A stretch of DNA of 64,000 bases from Hyaloperonospora brassicae (Eukaryota > Oomycota > Peronosporomycetes > Peronosporales > Peronosporaceae). The notes beneath the pieces are model-generated. The model saw nothing but the letters and a program-made list of their open reading frames with translations. It did not search any database and was not told the origin of the DNA. The DNA is taken from NCBI GenBank assembly GCA_947650285.1, contig CANTFL010000362.1, forward strand, positions 61,397 through 125,396, in the 5' to 3' direction. The stretch's first letter is position 1; every line of letters begins with the position of its first letter. The position numbers and the translations under genes were made by a program. Below, one piece after another: positions 13,501 to 25,625 of this stretch.

Positions 13501-16500
13501 CCTCATCTTGTCGGCTCATCTACCCATTTAACCCACTTCTGCGTTACAATTGGACCTTCGCAGGTCATGAATAGCTTGAGGAGTTTGGCAATTTGATCGT
13601 TTCTATAAATTAGACGAATGTAGTCGGTAAATGTTTCGTCGTACCGTCTTATGAAAACTTGCTTACTATCCCGATCCCGGGGTTTCTCTTGTTCACTCAA
13701 GAGAATCCATCTGAGACAAATGTCATCTCAGTACTCACTAAAAACATAATAGCAACAAACAAGTACCTCTTGCTGTCAAAAAGTTTGCAATTTGGACATT
13801 TATTGGGTAAACTCTACAAGCTGAATAATAATTTCATAATTTTCTTATGCTTGGCATAGTAGTCCAAAGACGATGCTAATGGATTCGTTGTCACTATAGA
13901 TATAACTACCGAAGCTGTATTTTTTGAAATGAATTTAACTAAATTTGAAGTATTCGATCCAGCTTTGAAGCAGTAGCTCTAATTCACTATTCCTCTTTGT
14001 CTTTTATAGACGACAAATGTAGTGTGGAGGTATTTTCTGGCTTTCATTATCAGCTTTTAACTTACAGATTATCATCCGCTCTTTCTTGTTCAAGTAACAA
14101 AAGAGAATACCTTACGAAATACGTTTGTCAACGTTCTTGGAATGAAACCTTGAACACCATCATATAGGGATATATAACTGCTAAATTCAGTCAGTCGTAG
14201 TCAAACGTGGTAATGCGTAATCTAGAATAAAATATAATACTATTTAAAATGTGCAAACTACATAACGATCAATATTCCTTTTTATGTCGCACCGACTTGT
14301 ATCCTTTATTTTAACAACTAGCATAGTTGGCAACAATGTAGGAAGTGCAAATTGCACTTACATCGATTCATAGATACATTAATGGATTGTTCTAAGTCTC
14401 TTGTGTTTGTTAAAAGTATCTCAAAGGTACAATTGGAGTAGTTCTCACTTGTATATAGATATAACTACTGACGAAGCCCCAGCGGGGAGGGGAGAAACGC
14501 GTCTCGCGCGCGCGTGTATATAAGCCTTATTTTACTAAACATTTTTTTAAAACAAACTATGCCCCTTTCTCGATTTGGTCTTCAACGGGTTGGATGAATG
14601 ATCGAGTAAAGCCGACAACATCACTCACATATCAACTTTATCTCGATTGCAAAGTACTTGATGAAGCAGCTATTAGTATATCGATTTATTAATCTGCTAC
14701 CTTTCTAGTTCGTCTTATTTAGAATTTATGACAAACTGACGCTCTTAAACCCCTTAATAATAGCTAAATCTTAGAATTGCTTAGAGACTACGTCGCCTTG
14801 ACACTCACCGAGATCCGATAATTGTGCGTTTCTAAGGGATCTCACATCTCAAAATCACGTCGCTGAATTCATGTAGGGTCCAATTGTAGCTGAGCATAAT
14901 TAATTCAAGCGCTAAATAGCACGTTGTATTGTTTTCTTGGGACCCTAACACCAGTCGAAGTGCATCTTCTCGTTGTCAGTCAATTTCGAGTCACCGCATG
15001 ATTGTATTGCCAACCACATTCTCGTTAAGGTTCGAGCTTGTTGTATTGGCACTCTCATATCTTTCAGTGTGGAATAGGAATCTCATATATGCTCAAACAA
15101 AACAGCTTTCCTCATCAGATAATTTGTGTCGTTTCTGGGCGAAACTGATGTATCAACAATGTCACCAAATTCACGTGCTGTCCGCACGAAAATTTGGCCA
15201 AATAGAAAAGTGTTCTGAGAGTATCCACACAGTGAATATTTCCTTCTGGGTAATAAACGAGGGAAGCCATCGAATGGACGCAATATCATCTTGATAAAAT
15301 CGTGTAGTTATCAATGATATACATGGTTTTAATCGAGAGGAGTACCAATGAGGTACCGAGGCGTGTGATAGATTTTCTGAAACAAATTTAACAAGTTTTT
15401 TATCGATTTCATCATTCTGCATGTAACTAAACTCTGTAAAAGAATGATATACAAATAAAAGTGCTAATTTTTTTTGCTTGTTCTAGGGATAAAAAGAAGC
15501 GAGAGAAATCATCATCTTAAATTACGACAAAATATATGACACCACGTTGAGCTTATGTTCAGAATATATCATCCCAGCAATAACTACTATAAATCTAGTT
15601 TTTTGATATGATGGCGTTATATACACGATTTTTATGTCGAACCATGTCTTCGTAAATATCGATCCAGAGGTAGCCGTTCTTGATTGTAAGGTGTGTTCGC
15701 AAGATATCTTGACTGCCACATTCTATTGTGTCGTAGCAAATAGGTTATATGATCGATGAGTGTGTAAGTAATCGCTAGCCGCATATTTATCTCTCATATA
15801 AGCGTCTGTCAAAGCCATAACACCGTTAGATATATTATAGTACGCACGTTTGCCTTCATACAAACGAGTACACTATTCTATCCACGAGTCCAGGTTGTAT
15901 AAAATGTACTTTGTTGAATCCTTCTTAGCAATACAATATGTGTCTCGATAACCTTGTACGATTTGGGTATATATTCGCTTCACTCGGAGCACAAGACGAT
16001 TAGATCACCACCAGTTGCAGCCGACAGAGTAATAATTATCGAATAATTCGAATATTTCTCTGGTATTACCTAAACTTTTTGCCGTCTAATATTCCCTCGT
16101 ACTCGCCAATTAAGCTGCAACAGCTAAAACGTTCACCTCTTTTATTCACATCAGCTTCCGAATCATTTCGCGTGGTACTAATTTAGCTTTATTCTAGCTA
16201 ATATACTCGATTGGCCAAAGAATCTTGAGTCTTTAGGTAGGTGACATTACTAACGATACTATAAAATATGTTTAACCTGGGGCATGAAAGGTAATACGCC
16301 TGTATGCACTTACTTGTGGGTAAATTTGCGTTCACTTCCTCCCGTTATTTACAGTTTACCTTTTTTTACGTGTAAGTTTCCAAAAGAATAGCAGCTGCAT
16401 GCAACAGTAACGCAAAACGTTTAAATATCTCGTATAGGGATAGTTCATTCAGATACTTCATGATGCTCCAATTATGTCTGGATATATTCTTTTTTACACG

Positions 16501-19124
16501 CAGTAACCCCCATGTGTTGCTGGACTGAGCTTCCACTGCAGTTACGGCAACTAATTTGCATACTATGTAGTCTAGTACTGCTAGAGTGCCTTCGGCTACA
16601 CCGATGAACACAAGCATTTTGACCGGGATTAATTTCGGATAATCGCTTGTAGCAGAAAATATGGTACTATCAGGAATTGGCTGTAATGGGACCGTCGCAA
16701 GAAAGCTCAAACCCGTCAAATTGCCTCGGTGATGTGTTGATGTTATTTTAATGTTCAGTAGTGCTCTCCCTATGTCTTTTGACAGAGGCCAAAACAGCTG
16801 ATCTAGTTCTAAAACCCCACGCATCCCAGATAGTATCCTTAGAGCTTACAATAGCTGAAAGTTATTGATGTGACCTCCGAAGACTCAAAATCTCTTTAAT
16901 TAATTCGATCCCAACATGACAGAAAGTGCGACGGCACATCGATTTTTATAGGATCGACAAAAGGGTCGAATATAGTTTTGACATTCGCTTCTATACATGT
17001 ATCGTTTCCCATTCAGCAACCTATGTGAAATTTTAACATTATGCCACAAACGTAGCGCTTCTTTATGCTGAATCGTTGCCATCCATCTCGTTTATCTCAG
17101 CACATCGACCACAAATTCGAATCAGGTATAGCTTACCGTCTTAGCGATGCACCAGGGTATTGCCCATCGTCACTAAAAGTTGCATAAAATACATTTTGAG
17201 CGTTCTTCAACGCGTTAAAACGTAGTGAAATCGTCGCACGTAACATGTCCGGTATATAAAGGTCGGATGGAAGTGTAGCCGTTGGTAGGCTGGATTGTCA
17301 AAAAGACAATATCCTATTTCTGATACAGTATATTTCTATATGCTGCAAGATATTTATGAATCAATTATGTAGGTCCAGTGACCCTGACATGCTTGTATGT
17401 ATTTTTTGGCGCTAGTAGCAAGATCTCTGTTATTCCTGAAAGCTTCTTGAGGTCGTCTTAGCTCTTTGGGCGCCCACTTTTAAAATGATGAATGATGTTT
17501 GTGTCACACGAAGATGACTTTCATATATGTAACGCATGTCCTGAATTAGGTTAACATACCGAGCTATACCGAGAGTAGCGGACAGCTGTCGAAGATTAGC
17601 TCTACGAAGCAAAATTTGTCGAAGAATGACTGGCGTAAAATTAATTGTTACTTTTGATATTCAGCGGTCACGTCTGGCTACCGTGCAATACTATGACATT
17701 ATTGGGCTTTTGATTCATAATTAAAACAGTTAAGGCTCAATGTGAGCTCACTAATTCACATCGAACTTGGTCACAATAAGCGTTAGGTTTTGATAGCTTA
17801 AGAAGTTCATTGTTTATATAAACACAGATTGCCTATCGTTTTTTGAACATGCTTCGCAGCTACGTAATTTCTTCTTCGACCTCTCTTAAGGTCTACATAA
17901 TTCTGCATTAAATGGCTACGTCAAGCTTATAAGATTTAGCTGCGCTTATGAGCTCAAACGGCATAAGCGAGCATCTTAAATGCTTTATCGAGAGCATGAC
18001 TTCAATATGTATCCGCAATTTCTGTAGTATTGCTCACTATATCTACTAGTGGAGTACAAAGGCACTTTTATTAAATAGAGAGCTCTGCCGACCGATCTTT
18101 GACGAGTGGTATGGTAAATTTATTCTGGCTTTGCCTACACTAGAAAACTTGTACGCCATATGTAGACTAACACCTATTTCGTTCAACTATGGCACATTTG
18201 ATACCGGTAATTACTATGGAGCGCACAAGAGTTTGGTAAACTAAGCTTTCAAAGAAGCATGATGAAATTCATGCGGACTATGACCGTGAATATCATTTGG
18301 CTTAACAAACACAGTTGTTATCACTCGTTCAATAGTCTTTGGCATTTTATACATAATTTGTTCTTTTTACATAGACCGATTCTTCCGTATCGCACTAACG
18401 TTCTCATAAACCCTTTTTAAAGCATAGTTCGACATCTGCGAGCACGTTGCTCTTTGCGCGTTCGGTCATGTGATTTTGTCCTTGGACGAGAATTACGCAC
18501 ACCGCTTTGTACGTTCAATGAGAAAGCGCGACTTCACTGAACAACATTAAATGTTCGTGCTTCTTGTCTACAACATATTAATCTAAATCGTGTGAATAAT
18601 CCTGACCTTGATGTAGAACGTTTGGTCTGTGGGAATACAATCTACATTGGTGTCTATTACGTGTGTTCCAGTTATAAATCAATTTAGCGTAATCTGTAAA
18701 ATTAGTCTTATCCGAAAAAATTGATAAAACTATAATTTGTTCGTTCGAGCATCTACAGCCACGTCAGTTACATGCAAAGAATCCGTATCAATCGAAGCTT
18801 AAAATGAAGCTGCTTCTGATTTCGCTGAAGAATTAATCCAATATCTCCATCGGTGACTCAGCTGATAAAGATAAATATTAGAGATTAAAAAGTACATAAT
18901 ACTATCATTTAGCGTCAATACAGGTAAGCGTAGTAGGATAAAACACAGGAAGAAGAGATTGTATTGATTTGTGGCGGTTGATTCTTCAGTAGAACAACAT
19001 GGCACTCTTTGACCATTGCCTACTTCCGTGCATATCTTGGCTAGATAAATATGCTTACCATGCGGATGCGATTTGATCAATTAAAAAAGTTAGAAGACAG
19101 AAACGAACGACCACTAGTTCTGGC

Positions 19125-19866
19125 TTTAACCCATTTTCATCGTCATTGATAAACTGGGTGGACACATAATATATTACGTCGGTTCATTTCCACGCACCAC
19201 AAATTCTATTACTGAATTGATTCTTTAAAAAACACTTGTTGTCTACCTTATTGTTAGTTTCGCAGGATAAAAATGAGCTATTACCAGCTAGTGTCAATTC
19301 CTGTCGCAGATGTCACGTAAATAATTGTGATATAGTCGTTACATTTTTATTGGTTGCCGATACGATGACTCTTTGTCTATGGATTGTCCTATATACGTTC
19401 GCCGTTTATTTTACGCGCTGCTAGACCGACACTTGCTAGTCTATAAACTTTGAAATTTTAACGCGTACGTGTACTTCGCCTTAACCTGTCGCTTTGTATG
19501 GCATAAATTGGATAAAAAACAAGGCGATGTGCGTAATAATCTGTCTTGGGCCGCATTTATTTAGTGCTTAATCTATTCCAGACCCTTTTGCACCGTACAT
19601 ATATCGATAGTCGTTGATGACATTATCGCTTCACCATTTATGTTTGACGTATTGACTATCTTACAGATATCTACATGACATCTGAGACAGGAATTGACAC
19701 TAGCTGGTAAAAGATCATTTGTATCCTGCGGAACTAACAATGAGGTAGACAACAAGTGTTTTTTAAAGGCTCAAGTCAGTAATAATCATTTGCGGTGCGT
19801 AAAAATGCTTTGATGTAATCTATTATGTGACCGCCTAGCACATCGATGACGATGAGTATTACTCAT
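19125..19866. repeat. Inverted pair of diverged ~205-bp repeats
   Basis: The left arm (about 19125-19330) and right arm (about 19661-19866) are reverse complements with roughly 75-85% identity by eye, strongest around 19208-19320 and 19665-19783. The arms are separated by about 330 bp, and faint similarity continues inward. Both arms contain a short frame with a similar peptide (NSCRRCHV and NSCLRCHV), so they may be two inverted fragments of one old element. I see no terminal motif or target duplication, and the family is unknown. Confidence 0.7.
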
Positions 19867-22800
19867 ATTTTAGACACACATCCGATCGATGAATTATTAT
19901 AACGGTAAACATCGTCTAACCTTCATTTCGTGTCGGCAATATCATGCCTTCTTGATTCCATCATTTAATGCGTCGGGTAGTTTTGTTTGTTATCGATAAA
20001 GTCGCGTAATACACGTAAATTACTGGATGTGAATTCCGTCCATAATATGATTGATGAAAATCGAAAATTAGGTATCAAAAATACCAATTACTGAATGTCT
20101 TACAACTTTTTAGAAGATACTGTATTGTCTGTGGACCGACGACCTTACAAACTTAGGTAGACTATTTACATGAATTAAGTAAGCAGATTTTATGTTTTTA
20201 TTACTCTACTTACGAAATAGCTCATGAAGCTTGCAGAGTCGTTGGCAATTTGAAGCGGCAAATTCATGCGCTCTACACGCTCAGCGAAAACATAAGTCTG
20301 ACGGCTACAAACATTTTTTGACACGTATGCCTCGTAAGTTGTGACCACATAATTAATTCCCTTGTCGTACCGTTCCACCTATCATAAAAATTGGCGAGCT
20401 GCCCTCACTGATCATGAAATTGTAGAGCAATTTTCTTTCTTTTCCCGACTGCGAGTGAGTTTAGTCGAGTTTGAATGATATTCGCATTCGTATTATGTCC
20501 AGCCTCCTGCACTCGCGTGGTTTAAAACCGATACCAGTCAAAACAATTTAGACGTATACTTAGTGCTCTTGTGAATTTATTCTCGCTGTGGCAATATATT
20601 ATCTGACGACTCAAGTCGTTAAGATGACCACACCTCTTCCTTCCTGACTCCATTGGTCGTCTGTTCGCACTGGCTGGAGTTCTTTCGTATAGACCTAGCA
20701 GTAAATGTGTCAATTGTAAAGCCAAACGTTCGACCCTTATTTAATCATCGCACGCTGTAAACTTCATGTCATATGATGCGTGTATCGATTCATGTTCAAC
20801 CAAATTGTTTAAGATTGACTGGTAGTTACTCAGTCACGCTGTTTCTTCCGCTTTTGCAAAAAATGTGATGGCTAATAACGCAACTTCGAAGACTACATGT
20901 ATATTTTAAACAATTGTGATTATACTAACTATATCATCTCCGCACCCCCACAATTTCTTCGAATTTTTTTGAGCATGATTCTCACTTTTAGCGCCTTTGA
21001 CAAGTATCACAAACTCTCCGCCCGCGCTTTACCTTATATTGAAGTATCACGTATATGATCATCTCTGTGCATCCAGCCGAGATAAGTTTATATATTTTTG
21101 ACCAGGGAAAATGAAAGCAGTATTAGCTCGTATGGACATTAATTAAAATATTACATCATCCCTGATCTGTATTTGGATACTGGCGGTATCAGAGCTTGAT
21201 GGTCTTCTTTAACAATGCAAAAATAATCACACCGTCATTTGACAAGTTTGCTATACTCTCAAGATCGTAACCGAACCTATGTTACACTGAGCTTCATCGT
21301 TAAAGCGGTATTGACAGACATCAATTTTGTTCCTTTTCCAATTTTGCTTGCGTCTAAACATCTGTCACTCGCTCTCTTTTTGATACCGATTGAGTCGAAG
21401 ATAGTCGATGCGCGTAGGTCATCGAAAATTTGAAAGGAAATTATTGTGCTGCATAATTTGGATTCGACGTCATCAAAATTACCACTAATTATTTTTCCCT
21501 CGTGCGAAATGTCGTTATCAAAAGTTTCTGGCCAGAAAGGCTTTCTTTAGATTCACTACGTCCGCTTCTACCTTAACAGATATATCTCTCAGGTGGAGAG
21601 CATACAATCCCACATTATTGAACCTTCCTTTATGAGAATAATAGTCGCGTTGGTTCTCTCAGCCACTCCCTACTGATACGCTTGCCATTCGCTTGCAACT
21701 CAAGTACTGACATCTTAATTTTGACTCCAAACGCCTGCGCTCGCTTAATGATTTATTTCTTAATTTCCTCGCGATTGTTCAGTTTTTAGTTGTGACAGTA
21801 GGATCTAGTGCGTGGATCATAATCTGTTATAATAATCCGTCGTGTAACTGAGACTGACGTTCTAGTAGACCGCGTGGTCAATCGCTATATCCATTATGTT
21901 AAAATGACAAGGTAATTGTAAAAACATGTGTTTTTCTCGTCAAGCTTTTTATACATTGGTCATAATGACCTCTTTTTTCTCCACATCCTCGACTTATATC
22001 GAGACAAATACTGACACGGATTGCATATTTGTTTTCAGAGTCTTCGTGGCAAGAAGCATCTTTCGAGATATTCCATCTAAGGCTTCTTCGTGATAATCTT
22101 TCCTTTCATCATGGTCATCATCACATTTCCTCTTCTACGCTTGCTCTCGCCGAATAGACTTGATGAATGTGACCAAAGCGGAAAAATGGTTCCTTTCGCC
22201 TCAATAGTAGGGAAAATTAGCGGAGCTACCTAATATTAAATCAATAGGAAGACGTAAAAGCACAAACATATACTTAGACTACGTTTTTTTAGTGAATGAC
22301 TTTAAGCTTATTCAAATATAAGGGAATACGAAAGTTTATACTCCAGGATCAACACGACCTGTAGAGCTTTCGAACTTGTTCATGGAGCTAATGATTCAGG
22401 ATTTCACACGACACTTAGTGCTTAAGATTTTATGCCTTGCAAAGGCCTCTTACCCTAAGCGATCGGAACACAAGACTGAGTATCGTAGGGAGCGCTATAT
22501 GATCAAAAGTTGAAATAAACTTTATTTCCTCATAACGTATGGAAAAAAACTCTTCTATCCTCACGACCCTTTTTCCTAAAGTCCTTTATTAGAACTATTA
22601 GGGCTTTTTCTAATCCAGTGGCTAACAAATACCAGTCTCCTGAAACGGATATGTCGGATAGGAATTTTTCGTGAACAGATATTCTTCATTTGGAGTTTTG
22701 CACAACTTAATCCGTTATTAAATGACATACTCCGTTACATAACTGATACACCATCGTTCCCGATCCTATAATCCGCATCTTAATTTCCTCTTGCATTTAT

Positions 22801-23459
22801 ATCAACCTGAATAGACCTACTACCTAGTTTCACTATTCTATACCAATAAATTGACAATTGCCATGATTAGGGTAATATTGCGTGTTTCAATTTTTTAGAC
22901 AGTACAAAGGTAGGCCCCGCTAGCGTGTATTAATATATGGTTGTAAACTGGTAATTAGTAACAGAACTATACGAAAGGAGCCAGAATACACACACAACCC
23001 ATTTAACAAGTAAAGTTAGGCTAAAAGATACTCTTTACTGCTCGCCCTTTCGCGCGTACTTGCTTTTTCTCATTCTTATAAATTTCACAACTAGTCCTTT
23101 CTATGCCAGTCTAATCTTACCATATTATAACACTCATACGCCTGTGCCTATATAACAATTAATGGACGCCGACTCATTTACGAAATGTTACAGGTCGCCG
23201 GCGCAATATACGACGACTAAAAGAAGTGTGGTGATGGAGTCTGAGCCCGCGATTTCTTTTGTAGACAATACTTGAACGACATTTTCTATCGAATTAATTA
23301 ACTTGTCGTCGAATTTAAATAAGGCTTTCGACGGGGTGACTGGCACGATCGTCGAAAAATTCGCTTCTTCTCGTGAAAATAAGTTATCTCTTACAGTCCC
23401 AAATAAATTAGAGTCACTAGCAATTGAACCTCTCAAGCTAACAACTCGAGCTCGGCGGT

Positions 23460-23904
23460 TGTAACGAGGCACCGACGACTACGTACTGGTCAACCAGTAC
23501 GGAGTTTACTATCACTGACTGTAGTGATAGTCAGTGCTCAGCTAGGTGTAGAACTACACAGAGAAAGGTAGAACGACTAAGGTCAAGACTCTAGTCGTAG
23601 TAAACTTAAAACGGTTATTTCAATACAATCAAGTCCCACAACTCTTGTTTCTCTTGTTCGTCCTGACTTAATTATACTAATGTAATTAAATGTAGGATGA
23701 TGTCTACTCACCACCTATTGCGCGCGTCTATCAGCGATTTTGTGGGTTGATATCATCACGATATCAACCAATGAGTAGACCCTTCGGTCATCTTCAACAA
23801 TATCATCATGCTCTGTGATATTGTTGAAAGAATATTCAACGTAATATTCTTTATTGTCATATTATCCTTAGTGACAATATCATGTAACGGGCTACCCCGT
23901 TACA
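23460..23904 (-). repeat. Left LTR (3' LTR of the minus-strand Gypsy element)
   Basis: It is 445 bp, starting TGTAACGAGGCAC and ending CCCCGTTACA. It contains a chain of perfect hairpins, including 13-bp arms at 23793-23805/23816-23828, 10-bp arms at 23745-23754/23760-23769, and 10-bp arms at its terminus (23882-23891/23896-23905). A core motif, CCACCTATTGCGCGCGTC (23711-23728), is shared with the right LTR, but most stem sequences are not. Confidence 0.8.
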
Positions 23905-23917
23905 TCACCCCTCCCTT
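23905..23917 (-). other. Polypurine tract next to the left LTR
   Basis: Read on the minus strand the sequence is AAGGGAGGGGTGA, directly abutting the LTR. A purine tract at this place primes plus-strand DNA synthesis in LTR retrotransposons. It confirms that the left LTR is the 3' LTR of a minus-strand element. Confidence 0.7.
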
Positions 23918-24034
23918 AACTGATAGTCACCGTGTGACTATCGAAACTTTTGTGGCCACCCGTTGGATGCCAACGGGATGGATAGCACTTGTTGTTCAGA
24001 TTCATTCATTCTGACTTTGCCTCGCGTAGTTAAC

Positions 24035-25625
24035 ATGTCTATTCGGGGTGACCCAAAGACGACACAGCCTGTTGCTGCGCCCGCCTCTGCGGCAGACGAC
24101 GAGTCGTCTGCCAATCCTTCTCAGCCTGCAGCAGGTGTTTCTGCAGGCGCATGTGGTATCGCACCTCATGCACACAGTGAACCCGAGTTAGGGGTCAGCT
24201 ACTCGGGCGAGTCAGATGTATCTGACTCGGAAAAGCCTTTAGAGACATCGCGTTCACCTGCGGTGCCTCATACATCAAGAGACGTGCCTAACTTACGGGC
24301 TCGCGACATGCGTCACAGTCTGTTCGGCAGTGATGATGAATTTGGTGATGAGATGGTATACTCATCACCAAGATCAACTCGTGCACCTTCGCACGAGCTA
24401 TTTGACGATGGTACGAACCGTCGTTATACTGATAACCGTGGTACCGGCAAAGGTACGACGATGAAGCGTGATGAGCTGAAACCTTGTCGTTTGCCCGAAC
24501 CGCTCATCAATAGCTTGTCTCACGAGACAAGCCAACACCATCGAATTCCATTATTCGATGCACCCGAGCTTCATGGCTTGTCCTCCAGCGCGAACAACTT
24601 TCGCGCTGACGAAGGCTTCTATCTGGATGCCGTGTTCAAGCATCGATGATACAGTGGCACCAAAAGCGTGACAAGACCTCGCTTTTGGCAGCGTGGAACG
24701 CGTTCGTCCAAAATGTCAAGAATTTTGGACGTGGGGCGTGGTTCCAAAAACTTGATGCAGTACGCATCAAGTTCGAGAAACAAACACCAATTGGTGCAAG
24801 GTACCGAATGCATCGATTACCACGTGAGGCAGGCATTCCTTGACTCACATAGGGTAACCCTTGTGCGATCTGTTTCGACAACTCGCAACGCGCTCAAAGG
24901 GAAGTGTATTCCCTAAGTTCTCCCTAGAGAAGGGCACACATCTCGTCTGAGATGCGGGACGCGATTGCAAACTTACAATCCGTCTACAAGCGCCAAAAGC
25001 GCGTGTTTAACGATGGGCCCGAGGACCAATCGGATGAGTCTCGTCGTACTGGTTGAAGAGACCCTCAACATCAGCTATCAGATGGGATCGATGTTCCCAG
25101 TTGTCATAGGATGGTGGATACCCACGCCAGAGGACAAGGTAACTTGTCCGCTCCCCATTCTTCACGCAGTGGCTCAAAAAACGCCTTAAGTGCTAGCAAC
25201 AACCACCGTGAGAATCCACCAGTGGTTCCGGTGGCGGTGGAAAGACAAAGTCCGGCTCAGCAGCCGGGCCTGGAGGAGATTGTCGATCGCCACGAAAAAA
25301 CCATGACCTAGTTGCGGAGGGCTTCGATTAGGAGTACGATCGTCGGCACGACTTGCTGGCGACCGTACGAAGTCTCCGTATCGATCGGGAGAAAGGCCGG
25401 TCGGATTGCGCGTTCTTTCGACTCGAGAGAGAACGCGAGAAGCACCGTTTGCGCGACGAGCTAGAGGCGGGTCGTCGCGAGACCGCGTCGCTGAAGGACC
25501 AACTTGAGTGTTTGGTCCGTGATCACAAGAATCTGTTGGGGATTCTTGAGCGTGCCGGCTGTCTCCGTTCTCGCAAGAGGCCTCGTACTGATAGTACGGG
25601 CGGAGACGACCAACATAGAACGTAG
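24035..25625 (+). pseudogene. Broken ORF antisense to pol inside the Gypsy element
   Basis: The first segment starts at ATG 24035 (MSIRGDP) and runs open to a TGA at 24647-24649. Its product is Ser/Asp/Glu-rich and includes LFGSDDEFGDE. Coding similarity then continues in another frame (24646-24843, containing AAWNAFVQNVKNFGRGAWF), returns to the first frame, and ends at 25353-25625. The last part has a heptad-like charged coiled coil followed by the basic stretch RKRPR, a possible nuclear localisation signal. I count at least four disruptions over about 530 codons. The layout reminds me of unnamed hypothetical proteins in Phytophthora genomes, but that is memory and not a search result. The 3' end overlaps the integrase C-terminal tail on the other strand. 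It could be a second retroelement ORF or a captured gene; its function is unknown. Confidence 0.6.

Larger units (their letters stand above)
1..23454. other. AT-rich gene-poor region without recognisable host genes
   Basis: This stretch is clearly AT-richer than the rest of the window. No open frame exceeds about 150 codons, and the longest (16366-16824, minus, 152 codons) matches no family I know and has no plausible domain. I see no tRNA, rRNA or CRISPR array. The identifiable contents are a SINE (903-1135), a 52-bp tandem duplication (10463-10574) and an inverted pair of diverged repeats (19125-19866). The rest reads as anciently decayed non-coding DNA. The region stops abruptly at the LTR of the Gypsy element at 23460. 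Confidence 0.75.

Noticed and set aside
14476..14516. CG-rich spot (CGCGCGCGCG) within AT-rich DNA
   Set aside because: It is striking by composition, but no repeat partner, gene or structure supports a specific call.
16366..16824. 152-codon minus-strand frame in the AT-rich region
   Set aside because: It is the longest frame there but has no domain, no neighbour with coding character, and a length reachable by chance over 23 kb on six frames.
21185..21195. GGTATCAGAGC as the primer-binding site of a decayed LTR element
   Set aside because: The motif matches an initiator-tRNA binding site but no LTR or gag remnant is visible beside it.
23188..23472. 94-codon minus-strand frame crossing the left LTR border
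   Set aside because: It runs across the element boundary and shows no family resemblance, so it is unlikely to be a gene.
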